From: Lepas anatifera
Lineage: Eukaryota; Arthropoda; Thecostraca; Lepadidae
Assembly (NCBI GenBank): GCA_034440635.1
Contig: JAOTON010002061.1
Location: 62,001 to 126,000 of the forward strand
DNA: 64,000 nt
Direction of reading: 5' to 3'
In this document: positions 32,285-43,624 of the stretch, one piece after another
Position numbering within the stretch: the first letter of the stretch is position 1
Layout of the letters: every line of letters begins with the position of its first letter
Position numbers and translations under genes: made by a program
Notes under the pieces: model-generated
What the model saw: only the letters and a program-made list of their open reading frames with translations
Database searches by the model: none
What the model was told of the DNA's origin: nothing

Positions 32285-33804
32285 ACAAGGGCAAACCTTG
32301 TCAGACCCTTGTTTACATGGAAATTACTGGGGTAAAACGCAAAGCTTGTACGTTCAAAATCCGTGCCACGAAAACAAGGGAAATACAAGGAAAAGTCATG
32401 TAGAACATTGGTAGAACCATGGTACGACAAGGGTTGCTAGAAGACGTTGTACAAACCTTGTAACTTAACTATGGTTAACCTACATGGCAAAGACAATGGC
32501 TGACAACGTCCCCACAAGCCCTCTACTGGGTCATGATTTCCCCATAACAAGGGAAGACAAGCCTTGTGTCCGCCTTGTACGCAACCGCAGCCTTCCTACA
32601 AGAGCGTGACGAGATTAAAACCTTGCTTACACAACCGCTTAACCAGTGCGTAACGAGGAGGGAACAAGGGTGTTGCAGGCTTCTTACAAGGGTAAAACGA
32701 GACTCGGATTACGTCTTTACAACAGCGGCAGATCCAGGACTTCATTTCGGGGGAAGCTTGGGCGCTCGCGCCTCCCCGCCATAGTGTCTGAACAGCATCC
32801 GAATACGCATTTACTTTAGGCACTCTGACATTTCATGGTGTGGAGGGGCTTGGCCCTCTTAGCCCCTCCTTGTACCTACCTCTGCTTCAAAAGGAACTTT
32901 TCGGTCTCTATGGGAAAGCTAAAGCGTTTTCTGGCCCCAAATGCAACTGGAAGACCGTCGGTAGAAAAGGCTAAGCATTGAGCCACCTCTCAACCAAGAA
33001 AATAACCCACATGTTGTCTTACCCATATCGGTAAAACACAGCATCACTCATCAGACGCCGATCCATCTGAAGACACCAACAAGATCATATTGGAACTCAA
33101 CTCACCTATTTTTCAAACGGGCCCATAAGGCAAACACAATTATCTTCTACCCACTGCAGGACCTAAGCCATATGATCAAATAGTCTGTGCTCGTTTGACA
33201 CGGAAATATGGCCTTAATACCAATATGGCATACATGCCTGAAATAACCACATACCTACTTACCTGGACCTGGATTGACCATTCCAAATGCCTCACTTTTC
33301 AACTATTGGAACAGAGAACAATACTTCCCACTCGCAGATCACTGACAAATATTCCAGACAGCTCCCAAAGTTCCACGATTGATTAAAATAAGTCACATTT
33401 ATTCTAACCTCACGGCATGCGTGCCAGGCCACTGTGTATTGCCACGGGTAAACAGAAAGCAAGATGGCGACCGTAACCCGAGCAGGCATTTGAAACCATA
33501 GTCAAACGGCAATGGCCGAGCAAGGGTGCAACAACGCCCTAGCTTTACCTACCAGCTATTTACAATGCCACTACAATGCCTAGTATTCAGTTAATACAGC
33601 GATGGTGCGCAAGCAGGTATGAACCAGGTATGAACGAGGCGCACTATTGTGGCACAAGGCAATGTTGTCATTCCGTAGTAACTGTATTGCTTTATGCTAG
33701 TGCGTAACCAGGGTTGTTTTACTTGGTAATTGAACTACGGTGCAACTATTTTTCTGCAATGGTAAAACTTGTAGAAACACAATTTTAAGCTTGTACCTTG
33801 TAAT
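32285..33804. mobile_element. Possible DNA element with ACAAGG-type ends
   Basis: Left edge ACAAGGGCAAACCTTG and right edge TTGTACCTTGTAAT. The same octamer AAATTTTT lies outside both edges (32277-32284 and 33805-33812). The interior near both ends is crowded with ACAAGGG, CCTTGT and TTACAAGGGTAAAAC words, like transposase-binding subterminal repeats. The duplication is AT-rich and the end symmetry imperfect, so this is tentative. Confidence 0.4.
32723..32884. mobile_element. hAT-like MITE
   Basis: Left end CAGCGGCAGATCCAGGACTT matches the MITE at 34041 (CAGTGGCGGATCCAGAACTT), and the right end closes with ACCTACCTCTG. Flanking octamers CTTTACAA (32715-32722) and CTTCAAAA (32885-32892) agree at six of eight positions. 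Confidence 0.65.
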
Positions 33805-33812
33805 AAATTTTT

Positions 33813-34032
33813 CTGTGCTGAAACATAGCCTTAAGAGACGGGAGGAGGGACAGGGACCATTTCTTCCCCCCCCACTTTTCTGTGGTGGGCCCCGCAACGG
33901 ATATAAAAACATCGGTAACTGTAATACAAAACAAGAATCTTAAATGGGCCCAATAACTTGTCTGGGAAAGTTCCAGCTTAGAGCAAAATGTAAGGAACTA
34001 GGATAGATGATATCAGATGGTGATGATGATGC
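33813..34032. other. No recognisable feature
   Basis: Short ORFs on both strands only, plus a GATGATGAT tract at its right edge. Confidence 0.35.
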
Positions 34033-34040
34033 CTATGTGG

Positions 34041-34198
34041 CAGTGGCGGATCCAGAACTTCATTTCGGTGGGGGTAAGGGGACTCAACCCTCCCCCACTA
34101 TTGCCTCGGAACAGCCTCCAACCATGCATGAACTGTAGGCAATTCAATATTTCAGGAAGGGGCTTGAATCCCCCTACCCCCCTTTGTATTGGCCACTG
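34041..34198. mobile_element. hAT-like MITE
   Basis: A 158-bp insert with ends CAGTGGCGGATCCAG and, on the reverse strand, CAGTGGCCAATACAA. Target octamers CTATGTGG (34033-34040) and CTATCTGG (34199-34206) differ at one base. Same family as 32723-32884. Confidence 0.8.
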
Positions 34199-34548
34199 CT
34201 ATCTGGGATATAACCAGCTATTGATAATAGGTATATGTGGTAATGCTAGGTATGAATAACATCTGGCATAATGCTAACTATTTATAATATCTGGCAAAAT
34301 ACCCTAGGTAATGGATAAAACGTCAGATAAAAAGCCTGCCTAGCTTATGACTGCCAATCTTACCGGGGCTGCTCCCCGAATAAGTTAAGGTTCGCCCCTA
34401 TATATTTTCAGTTGCTTGTAAATGTGCTCAAAATCAGGGGCGGAATGTTTGGAAATATGCGCTGCGGCAAACATAATTGTATTTGAGCTACTGCAACATA
34501 CAGTTGTGAATGCAGAACCACATTGTGCGAATATCTGACATTAGTTAG

Positions 34549-35142
34549 TTAATATGGATATTTGTGAACTTTCTGATTTATCGGATACTGACATAACCCA
34601 TAGTAGAAAATGACGCATGGCTGCAGTATCCATCGGCCATCAGTACTCTGAAGTACGGTGCAACGACAGCCTCCAAAGAAACACCAAATATGTTCCACGA
34701 ATGATTTGCTTGTATATATAGACTCAAATTTTCCCCTCTTTATCCACGCATGTCTCAGGAAGTTATTTCTCATGAAATTCATCGCACCAAAGTTGTAATG
34801 CCAATCAATGACTTCTAACGGACTCGAATTCCTCATTGCTCTACAAGTTTCGCTTAGTTCAGATCCCAAAGTTATTGTGTCGGTTACTCTGAAGCAGTAA
34901 GAGCCATACCACTCTGTCCAGCCTGACTCGCACTTTTCATAAACGTCATCATTGGAGCGTGGTGTGGACTCTGGTATGGGGCTTGATGCATTTCTGGATC
35001 CGGTCCTGTTTGTATTTCGTTCACCTCCTAGCTGATCTTTTGGTTTCAGCGATAATGATTGGATTCCACTGGATGATTGTGATTGATGAGCATGACAGCT
35101 GATGAAAACACCGATGCATATGCTGGTAATCTGGAGTCTCAT
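34549..35142 (-). CDS. Secreted C-type-lectin-like protein, single exon
   Basis: A 197-residue protein from ATG at 35142 to TAA at 34549. Residues 1-18 (MRLQITSICIGVFISCHA) form a signal peptide. Residues 19-70 are a Ser/Asn-rich linker with N-glycosylation sequons (NRT, NAS). The C-type-lectin-like domain spans about 71-184: Cys71 and Cys83 start it (CESGWTEWYGSYC), Cys100 pairs with Cys184 by position and Cys161 with Cys176. HAWIKRGKF replaces the WIGL core. The sugar/calcium WND motif is GRWILQPC, and no EPN or QPD is visible, so calcium-dependent sugar binding is probably lost. Two extra cysteines (154, 159) are present. The frame is intact without introns, unlike many lectin genes; an expressed gene or retrocopy both fit. 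Confidence 0.75.
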   Translation of the reverse strand: MRLQITSICIGVFISCHAHQSQSSSGIQSLSLKPKDQLGGERNTNRTGSRNASSPIPESTPRSNDDVYEKCESGWTEWYGSYCFRVTDTITLGSELSETCRAMRNSSPLEVIDWHYNFGAMNFMRNNFLRHAWIKRGKFESIYTSKSFVEHIWCFFGGCRCTVLQSTDGRWILQPCVIFYYGLCQYPINQKVHKYPY

Positions 35143-35175
35143 GTTTTATATGCTTGAAGCTTTATTCTCTCTTGA

Positions 35176-35194
35176 CTATATAGACCCTTTTATG
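35176..35194 (-). promoter_or_regulatory. TATA-like elements upstream of the lectin-like gene
   Basis: On the reverse strand, CATAAAAGGG (35185-35194) is followed by CTATATAG (35176-35183), about 35-50 bases before the ATG at 35142. Either could serve as a TATA box giving a very short 5' untranslated region. No initiator was confirmed. Confidence 0.4.
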
Positions 35195-35199
35195 CTGCT

Positions 35200-35832
35200 A
35201 AGTACAACATGAAGCATAATAATGTGATGCAGACAGTGCCTGACAAACCTCAAATAGCTGTTTTGAATATATAGCTCGCCGGTATTAATTCCCGAATTAC
35301 TTTATCAAAATTCCTTGCCATATTCACTACCTGCTATTATCGATGAGAAGTTTTCTAAGTAGCGCTTATTTTGAAGCAAAAATACACAAGTCACGTGCAG
35401 TTTGGAATGATGGTCTATTGGCCCTTAACTCCGGAAAACTTAAATAAGTATGAAAATACGTCAAGAAACAACTGACACAACAAAGATGTATCTGTGTTAG
35501 GGTGAGCGACAGTACTCTGTGCTGCCTAAATTAGTTAAATTAGTGCTAATGGTTAGTTACATCTACTTTTGGTTTACGTTTTGCATGTCAAACACCTCTA
35601 TTATCATTTAGTGACTATTCTTAATTTATTCATGCTTATAGAGATAAAGAATACAAATATCAGGAAAAAAACAGTATGCACAGTACAGAAGGGGTATGGA
35701 TGGGGTTGTTGGAGGAAAAAGGACAAGGATTACCCTCGAGGGGACCACTCCAGGCTCCGCAGTTAATGCAATATGTAAGGCTTTGGGAATGGGCGAACGG
35801 GAGCCGGCTGGCTGAAATATTTGAACGACTAG
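35200..35832. other. Upstream region of the lectin-like gene; nothing else recognised
   Basis: AT-rich DNA upstream of the lectin-like start. Overlapping short ORFs at 35569-35913 are in conflicting frames and carry no motif. Confidence 0.4.
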
Positions 35833-36292
35833 ATAAAAGGAATGTGGAACCTTGGTCGAATCCTGGAATTTAGTGAGATTAGGCGTACTTTTAGCCAAAA
35901 ATAATGAAACCACTCATGATTTCTATGAAAACTGTTCAATAAGCTCAATATTTTGTTCTTAAAAATACTCCTCTAGGAAAATAAATAAAAATCCGCCTGT
36001 GGATGATGTCATGATCTGGCAACCACACCATACTTGAAACGTTTCAAGGGCTTCGATTGGCTGATGCTCATCGTGACGTCAGCCTATGTCGTCACACCAG
36101 CAGCTCACAACAATGGCCGCCTGGCGAGGGGCTGATGAGTGGGCTGGTGTCAGGTAGGTTTTAGTTTTTTTTTTCTACGGAAATATCGAGTTCCAAGACA
36201 AATAATATATGGAGTACCGGGTTTTCTGACTTGCTTTACAACTTGGCTATCTCAGTTAAGATCACGTTATGAAGGTCCCACATTCCCTTTAA
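35833..36292 (+). mobile_element. T6 TTAA MITE, full-length copy
   Basis: The left end has decayed to ATAAAAGGAATGTGG; the right end CCACATTCCCT is followed by intact TTAA (36289-36292). CCAAT-box reverse (GATTGGCTGATGC) near 36055 and perfect CRE TGACGTCA at 36074-36081 are conserved with the other copies. Length is about 460 bp. Confidence 0.85.
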
Positions 36293-37006
36293 GCAAAAAT
36301 GGGAAAGCTTCAGGATGACAACTGTTTCTCATTTTTCGTCTTGCGAGTTCCGGATTTCTGCTTTTGATTTAATCAGAGAATGCTTACTAGGCTACCTCGC
36401 TTTCCACAAAAGCTTAGGTCGGCATGTGGAGGCTTCTGAATCCCGTTCCTTGATTCATAAGCTTCATCTGACTCAATTTTCAGAATTTTCGACCGGTAAA
36501 TTATTTTCCCCGGCAGAGGGCTTGAAGTTTGAGAGAACATTTGGTGCTACTCTGATATTGCCGCATTGTAGTCTCTTATGCCGCATTACGGGAAGAATGT
36601 ACACGTATTAGTTGTTTTGCCAGACTATGAGCGCGTATTTTGGTTTTTTGACACACTACAATGTCTTTTTCCTTAAGATTCGGTAACAGGGATCTTGCTA
36701 AGAGGAGGGGGAGAAGACTCGGGATGACCAATCTACCGTTTGTGGGCAGCGTTTGGTATCATGATGGACGCATTTGCGGTACCAGTTTTGAATGGTTGCA
36801 ATGCTGTTTTATAGACAACTCCAAATAATGATATTTTTCCTTCAAAACACCTCTGGTCAAACAAATAACAATGCCGAACTACTCTCCGAAGAATACTTCA
36901 AACAACTTTGGGGATCTACGAAACACCGGCTGGTGGGTTCATATTCTACCGCAAACGCTCACCCTAATGAGAGAGCATTAAGGGGATCATTCATGATCGT
37001 TGGGTT
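36293..37006. other. No recognisable feature
   Basis: A 98-codon ORF at 36315-36611 shows no domain. No repeat shared with the rest of the window is visible. Confidence 0.4.
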
Positions 37007-37839
37007 TTAACACGCGCATTGACGGGGGGCGGGTACCCGCCCCTCGGGTTTTTCGGAGACAGCAGAAAAACGGCGGCGCGTAGCGCCGCCGTACTTGGTA
37101 TACCTTTTCCTCATCATTTTTACAACTTCTGTGAAAATTTTAAGGTTAGGTCATCTCAGGTCAGGTCACCAGTACAGGGCAAGTGACCCGACCTCAAAAA
37201 AGTTTAAGATAGCATAAGTCGGGCGGGGTGAACTTATCCGATTGAAACTCATATCACATAATGGCCCCACCGAGTTCTCTAAAATATGTTCCGGTATTTT
37301 TGATATCGATGACCTAAGGTCAGGTACGAGGCATGACCTATCCATTGGAAATACATGGGAAAAATGGTTTTTACGGAATAACTCAGTAACGGATGGTGAT
37401 AAAGCATTTATTTTAGCTGCATTAGACTCGCCTGGGCTTTGCGGTTCTAATGATATGCATTTTATATAATTTGACCCTGACCTGACCTCAGGTCAGGTCA
37501 AATCCTTGATTTAACCTAGCAAGGTCAAATTATATATCATTCGATTCGGCTTGCTAAGAGGATTCATATAGTTCAAGTCGTTTTGCTCTATCTTTACTTT
37601 TTAAGATGTAATGGCCGAAAAACTGATTTTACATGTTATCCTATGACGGGCATGTTTTGACCTCTCGTGACCTTAAATGTGACCTGACAAAAAATGGTTC
37701 AAATATTTTCGATGGAGAAGTGGATGGGCAGCCCAACGCCGTTTACCGTTTTTCGCTACCTACCGCGGTTCTCGAGATCTTAGGGGGGGGTACCCCCCCG
37801 TCAATGCGGTGGCTCAGACCCCCGTCAATGGCGTGTTAA
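37007..37839 (+). mobile_element. T1 TTAA element, copy 3
   Basis: TTAA at 37007-37010 and 37836-37839. It has one CGCATTGACGGGGGG motif on the left and two on the right (the last missing one base). The perfect GC hairpin arms GGCGGCGC/GCGCCGCC (near 37071-37090), DR4 (37148-37163) and the mirror cluster at 37470-37530 are kept. Confidence 0.95.
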
Positions 37840-38045
37840 TGACACAGGCATTATGTGGATTACTCATAACTGTTGGGTTTTAATGACACACCAACTACCA
37901 AGGTCCTACGGCGTCGCCAACTCTTGCTGGGAAGGGTTCGGGGGAGCATATCTACTTATTCATAGGCTCTGCCAGGGTATGAGCCAGGGACCTGAGGCCG
38001 AAAGGGTAGGTACTCTACCACTGAGCCATACATCCCCTCTATTAT
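37840..38045 (-). repeat. tRNA-derived SINE-like segment
   Basis: On the reverse strand, GGGATGTATGGCTCAGTGG then TAGAG gives a good Pol III A box (TGGCTCAGTGG, 38018-38028). It is followed about 35 bases later by CAGGTCCCTGGCTCATACCC, a weak B box. The tRNA-like head is followed by an unrelated tail. The cloverleaf cannot be completed, so this is a SINE or tRNA relic, not a tRNA gene. Confidence 0.4.
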
Positions 38046-38739
38046 GGGGATTGGAAAGACGTATGCAAAATACCTGCACGGGGATTTAAACCGAGGTCAG
38101 TGGTGTGACAGCTCTCTTCCTCCACGCCGCCGCATCCCTATAAGAGTCGACTTCACGCAAGGACGCCCTTTGAAAATTTCCAAGGTCAATTTTTGTCCCA
38201 ATATACCCTTTCTGCGCAGAATGGATTGCCATAAATCCATAATTTTTTGCATGAGGGCGAAACTATCTGGGATTTACACATTTGTTCGGGACGCAAGTAC
38301 AAGTTTCAGGTGCTTCCTCCCGTGCTGTATTTTTCACAAAGATAACAAAGGAATAGGTCTTCCTATTCTGGACACAACTTTGCGTTAGTGCCACAGGGAA
38401 AAAACTAGGTAAGACAAGTGATTGATCTTGGTCTTAAAACAGCATCCAAACTGAGCCATGAGTAAATTTGAAATAGTATTTAAAAAATGGTCAACGTGCC
38501 ACTGCTCCTTCATAGTTGTTTTTTTTTACCAGCGTGCTTTATTCCATCGTAGCTTATTCCCGTTGCAATAGACAACACCATCATATGTTGGGCCGACATG
38601 AGTGCGCCCTGTTGGATCCCGAGTCGTAACTGAGCTAATTATGGCACCGATCGATGCCCAAGGCATACACCAAATTAACTCGAGGCAACTTTTACCACTG
38701 AAAGCTGAGCGTGGTCCTTGCTGGATTGGGGCGCCTGAG
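38046..38739. other. No recognisable feature
   Basis: The ORF at 38044-38388 has no recognisable domain. A short T run lies at 38519-38526. Confidence 0.4.
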
Positions 38740-38926
38740 GGCTGATACGGCAACCAGCTGTGAAAAGGAGCACCCAACCATAAAGTACAAGATTCCCAGA
38801 GGAGAATGAGAGTGGTTCACGTTAAAATGAGGTGCCCCAAGGCTGAAAAAGAGCAGACGATTCTGAACAGCGGGCACACAATCATCCACTTGAGGGTGCT
38901 TATTAAGCATGAGGGTTAAGCACTGC
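38740..38926. repeat. Degenerate tandem array, left part
   Basis: Diverged units of about 30 bp around GAGGGTGGTCCACGTTAAAA. The array continues at 39905-40400 after the T3 insertion. Antisense ORFs across it repeat PHFNV-like words and are artefacts of the tandem unit. Confidence 0.6.
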
Positions 38927-39900
38927 TTAACCCTCGCCCAGGTGGAGGGGGTGTTTGAACACCCTGCCACGGGTTTTTCCGGCGGCACGAAGAAAGGGTG
39001 GCGTGGAGCACAACCGTACTTGGTACACCTTATCCTTAATCAATTCCGCAACTTTCTGCAAAATTTTAAGGTTGGGTTGTCTCAGGTCAGGTCACCAGTG
39101 CAGGTCAAGTGACTTCAACTCCAAAAATGCCTAAGGTGGAATACGTAAGAAAGGTAAATCTGGCGAATTGAAACTTAAACCACACAATGTGCCCATCGAG
39201 TACTAAAACATATATTCCGGGATTTTTTATATCGAAGACCTAAGGTCAGGTACGGATCATGGCCTCTTCATTGGAAATACCCAGGGAAAACCGGAATTCG
39301 GCTGTATTTGTGTAGATACAGCTAAAAATACCTTCATATTCTTCAACTCGTAGTATCCTGGGCCCCTTTATAGGTTCATGCTGCAATTTTCACCTGTGAC
39401 CTCTGAGGTCATCTGGACTACTCAAGCATATTTCCATACTTGGGTTAATAACGTTGCATGTTTTATTTTGATACCATTACGTTTCGATTGTTATTACAAG
39501 TCGACTATATTGACTATGCTAGATCAGATAGTGATCTTGACCTGACCTCACGTCAGGTCATTTGTGTGTTTTTGGCCTAGTACATTTATGTAATACATCA
39601 TTCGATTTGCCGTAACGAGAGGAAGCGATTGGTGCCTAAAAATGATTCTAATTCAACTCTGTCAGATGCTGGAGCCCCGAAACTATTCTCTAACATGCCA
39701 TCTTCTTTGACTTGTCATGAATTCAACATTGACCTGTGCCCAAAAGTGACTGATGTAGCTTCTCCATGAATTTGAATGAGCTATCCACCAGCATTTGCAC
39801 TCTTTTGCTATCCTGTATAGGAGCCGAGTTTGAGGGGAGGGTTTTGAACACCCCCTACCAGGGCAAAGGTGGCTCGGAGGCCCATCGAGGTGGGTGTTAA
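38927..39900 (+). mobile_element. T3 TTAA element, most complete copy
   Basis: TTAA at 38927-38930 and 39897-39900. Left end CCCTCGCCCAGGTGGAGGGG with GTTTGAACACCC; right end GTTTTGAACACCCCC, AAAGGTGGCTCGGAGG and CCCATCGAGGTGGGTG. At 974 bp it is non-coding. The AGGTCA-rich core near 39080-39110, 39235-39255 and 39535-39560 is less dense than T1. It inserted into a tandem array. Confidence 0.85.
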
Positions 39901-39904
39901 AAGT

Positions 39905-40400
39905 AACTGAGAGTGATCTTTTTACGGTGGGCCTCTGTAAGGCTGAAATAGGGCGGCGTATCGTGGTAAGGGGGTGCCCATCCATAAGGTAAAGGACCCC
40001 AGGGGGTAAACGAGGGTAACTCACATTAAAGTGAGGCTTCCCAAGACAAGAAAAGAGCAGAAAATTGTCGAAAAACGGACAGCAATCATGCAGAGGAGGG
40101 TGGCCAAGTGTAGACGAGGGCAGTCCAGGCTTCAGTCGTGAAACAGAGGCTTTCAACCGCAAAGTAGAGGGCGGTCAGAGTTGAGTGAGGGTGGTCCACG
40201 TTGAAGTGGGGGGGGGGCACTAAGGCGGCAAACAGCAGCCAATAGTAGCGAAAGGAAGAACATCCATGCAAAAGAGGGCGGCCCATGTTGCGGTGGGGCG
40301 CTTCAGGGCTAAAAAAGGGTGGCGTATCGTGGAATACAAGCCCAACCACAAAGCAGAGGGCAGCCAAAAATCAATGAGGGCTGTCGAATTTGAGCGCCCA
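39905..40400. repeat. Degenerate tandem array, right part
   Basis: Many diverged units of about 28-30 bp (AAAGTAGAGGGCGGTC, GAGTGAGGGTGGTCCACGTT and similar), continuing the array at 38740-38926. ORFs over it are repeat artefacts. Confidence 0.65.
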
Positions 40401-41724
40401 ATGTTATGTTGAGTGTCGCTGATGTAAAACCGGGTGTGACTGACGGTGGAAAAGACCATATTCAAATAGTTTTTGATTCGCGAATTCGAGTAGGCTCTCA
40501 GCCTGTGGTGGTAGCCGGCGTGATGCGATACAGCACTAAGAACTGCGGAATCCCTCGGCTTCAGCGTGCAGGAGAATTTCCTCAAAAAACTTACATGGTG
40601 GCAACCGTTGGTTCATCTTGGCCGTTCTGAGTTGGTAAATACGGCGGCGTCCGACGATGACGGATGCTTCGAGACTTCAGGTACATACCTCTCAGACTTA
40701 TCAGATGTGAATGGTGGAGCATTGTCAGACATCAGAAAATTTGGCAACTCCTATGTGAAATATCCTTGTGAGGATATTAACATAGGAGTTATCCGCAGTT
40801 AACAGAGGAGTATAATGCGCAGCATTGCATTTAAGATCTCTGGGTGGCGTGTATCTGTCCCCTGTTCAGGTGAAGGTGGATAAGAGCCCCGACAACGAAG
40901 GTATTAAAGGTAATTTTATTTCTGGAGCCTCCCCTGTCCTTTTTTGATACATCTGGAAATAATGAATAAATTCCTAACTTCAGCCAAACACCAGAAGCGT
41001 ATAACTAGATAATACAATAATAGCAACGTTATAAACTTATACACAAATACAATTTCATGGTAATGGTTTGAAGACAAGCTGACGTGAGGGAAAACTGTGT
41101 CTAACTTTGGCTGTTAAATTTTGCCATTTCTGACCTCCCATTCCATGAAAACCCGCTCTCGGCTACACCTCGAGCCGGTTTGTCACCACGGAACACCAAA
41201 AAAATGAAAAAAACGAGGAGGTTCCCCCAGGTGGATATTCTTACTCCTGAAAAAGCTAATTTAAAAAAATCGCGACAAAAACAGCTCAAGGCATTAGAAT
41301 AGATCATTAGCTAATGTATGTGAATAGGTGTTTCGTCATATCAAAGAAGATTCAGGCCTTAAGTGATTGAAGTAGTTTCCTGCAAGCGAACGATAGTGCC
41401 GTTTTATTTTAAAACGTTAACGTGGTTTGGCTGCCTGCGCTGAGATAATTCGCTCTATATGGAACAGTTCGCCAGGAAAAAGCCGCGCATTATAGGCAAT
41501 GACTATTGAATTAAACTTACCCCCCGAAATTTTATGTCATTTGGAGCAATGAAAGGATATTGTGTTAGAAAATAAGACATCACATTCTAGTGAAAAAGCA
41601 GCACTAAAGTTTAATGGCTAAATGGAAACAAAGCTTGGCAACGGGAAATTCTGTTTACGGGGCACATGATGAACACAATGTAGGTAGTTACAATAACATT
41701 TTTTGAGTTGGCAAGGTGCATAGG
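40401..41724. other. No recognisable feature
   Basis: ORFs at 40406-40802 overlap in two frames without recognisable motifs. Gene evidence is insufficient. Confidence 0.35.
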
Positions 41725-41850
41725 TGCTGGCCTGTCTCCTCGGATCCTGGATGTAATAAACACTTAGATTATATATTCGGACACAGCCCTTCATCAAAAT
41801 CAGGTAGGGCAACTCACAAATTTTCAGTCATGGTGCAGTAAGACCTCGAA
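41725..41850 (-). mobile_element. Fragment related to the foldback at 27520-28467
   Basis: Matches the left arm of that element in order: GGCCTGTCTCCTCGGATCC, ATTATATATTCGGACACAGC and CCTTCATCA, then 'agacctcgaa'. The reverse strand gives a CTGATTTTGATGAAGGGCTG variant of the hammerhead-like motif. No second arm or target duplication was seen. Confidence 0.6.
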
Positions 41851-41859
41851 TTCGAGGTG

Positions 41860-42075
41860 TCATAGTGTAGCCGACTGTGTAGGTGTCATAGTGTAGCCGA
41901 CGCAGACTGTGTCATGGTGTAGCCACGTCATAGTGTAGTGTGGTGTCATAGTGTAGCCCCGTCATAGTGTAGTGTAGTCTCATAGTATAGCCCCGTCATA
42001 TGACGCAGACTGTGTCATAGTGTAGTGATTGATATTTTTATCATTTGTAGTTTTATTGATAGTGTAGTGATTGAT
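41860..42075 (+). repeat. GTGTCATAGTGTAGCC minisatellite
   Basis: Irregular tandem copies of GTGTCATAGTGTAGCC with CCGTCATAGTGTAGTGT variants, plus ATAGTGTAGTGATTGATA units at the right edge. It starts right after the foldback-related fragment. Confidence 0.8.
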
Positions 42076-43624
42076 AGATTATTTATTGACAGCAACATAG
42101 TTTTTTATTGATGTACCGTAATTCTTAGAAGTCTTTCGGTATCACATATCTGTCTTGATCCCTCCTTGGCAAGTTGGCGGCTTTTCCTACACTGGCTTTC
42201 GTCCTTGAACGAGTATCATATCCTAAATCTGTGATTCCCCAAACTAATAATCAAATAAGGTTTTGCTCGTAGTTCAAGGCGCGATGGAAATGGACCCGGA
42301 TTTCAAGTGCTCTGGAAATACCAACTACCGATCCGGGGCCTGTAACGTGGCCACTCATTTCACAACAACACAGCTGGAGCAGACACCCAGTTTCTTTACG
42401 CAAAATATATGTAGGCTCTGATAAATGTGTCCTCTTGTCAGATGGAGGAACATAGTTGTCTATTTTCCGTCTGCAGCGCAGTTGCTCTCCATGGAAACAT
42501 CTCCAGGATGCATCTATGAAGAGATTATTACCAGCATTACCAATAAATGGTGACGATGTATCGCAGTCTGTGCCCATCTGCAGCTTTGCCTGCCTACGTC
42601 ACATCCTGCTACCATTGGCGTCGGAAGCATATTCATTGTATAGCCATGGGTTCTTTCGAAAATACTATTCTTTGGTTTTGCCTTTTAGCCTGTGTCCTCC
42701 TTCGGTCGTCGATAGGCCACAGGTCTAGGTCAATCATCGCTCCCCGCACTAAAGGATCCATGGCAACACCCCTGCGCTGTTGCATCTCGGGCAACATGAG
42801 AAGCATGGTGGTGCGTAACTAGCAGCTCCCAGGCTATCTGAGCACAGCAGGCCGGCCAGTATTGTCGTCTCACAACGACTGCGCCTTTTATTACAGATGG
42901 GAGAGTGCTGTGATAATTGCATTTCAGGCACAGCATCTTCTTAGCTTTACCTTACGCTATATCTTCACATGTTTCCAATCTGTTTTTGCTGTTGTATTAT
43001 TCTTGTCACTGGGATCTGGTCATGCTTTGCCTGTCTGCCCCTCCCCTCCTTTCTTTATTCTTGTCCTCTCATCTCTTATCTCTCTGCACTTTGATACCGG
43101 CAGATATCATGAGGATGACAATAACTGTTTATGCAGTCGTAATTCAATTTAGACAACAATTATCTTAATATTAATGAGTTAATGTCTTCAAGCCCACTGA
43201 TCGCGGATTGCTGAGCTCATCTGCAGAACTGCCGGTCCAGTACTACGCTTCCTGCAATCTCCAAACGGTAGTGGAGTAGCACTAGTGGTTTCCTCATACT
43301 GATGCTGAAGAAAGCCAGAACCGGAATAAATGCGAGGTCAAAAACATCATAACCGTTTCTGGGCAGCATCTGAAGAAACCTTACGCTGGGAAAGGGCTGC
43401 GACACTTTTCCCTGTAAGGACGAGGTTTATAACACATTAAAAAAATTAATATATAAAAAGCAGAATATGCAGCACTATCTTGCTACGCTGAGAACTCAGT
43501 CAAATGTCCAAGGTTTCGTTGCTTACAAATTAAACAATTAAAGTACATTATCGAAGAAAATGAGCCGTTAGTATTAGCTAGCTCGTTTTAAAGACTCCAT
43601 TCTTATTTCTCGGCTCCTTTCTTA
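42076..43624. other. Unassigned; Cys-rich reverse-strand ORFs at 42251-42936
   Basis: Two reverse-strand ORFs (42251-42577 and 42730-42936) contain many Cys and His, such as SWRCFHGEQLRCRRKIDNY. They are open in different frames and I recognise no family. They may be remains of one coding region, but that is not shown. The rest holds nothing identified. Confidence 0.3.

Noticed and set aside
38011..38045. Functional tRNA gene
   Set aside because: The A box is good, but the B box and cloverleaf arms do not fit; it is better explained as a tRNA-derived SINE relic.
41860..42075. CRISPR-like array
   Set aside because: Repeats are irregular, degenerate and without unique spacers, in animal DNA; it is a minisatellite.
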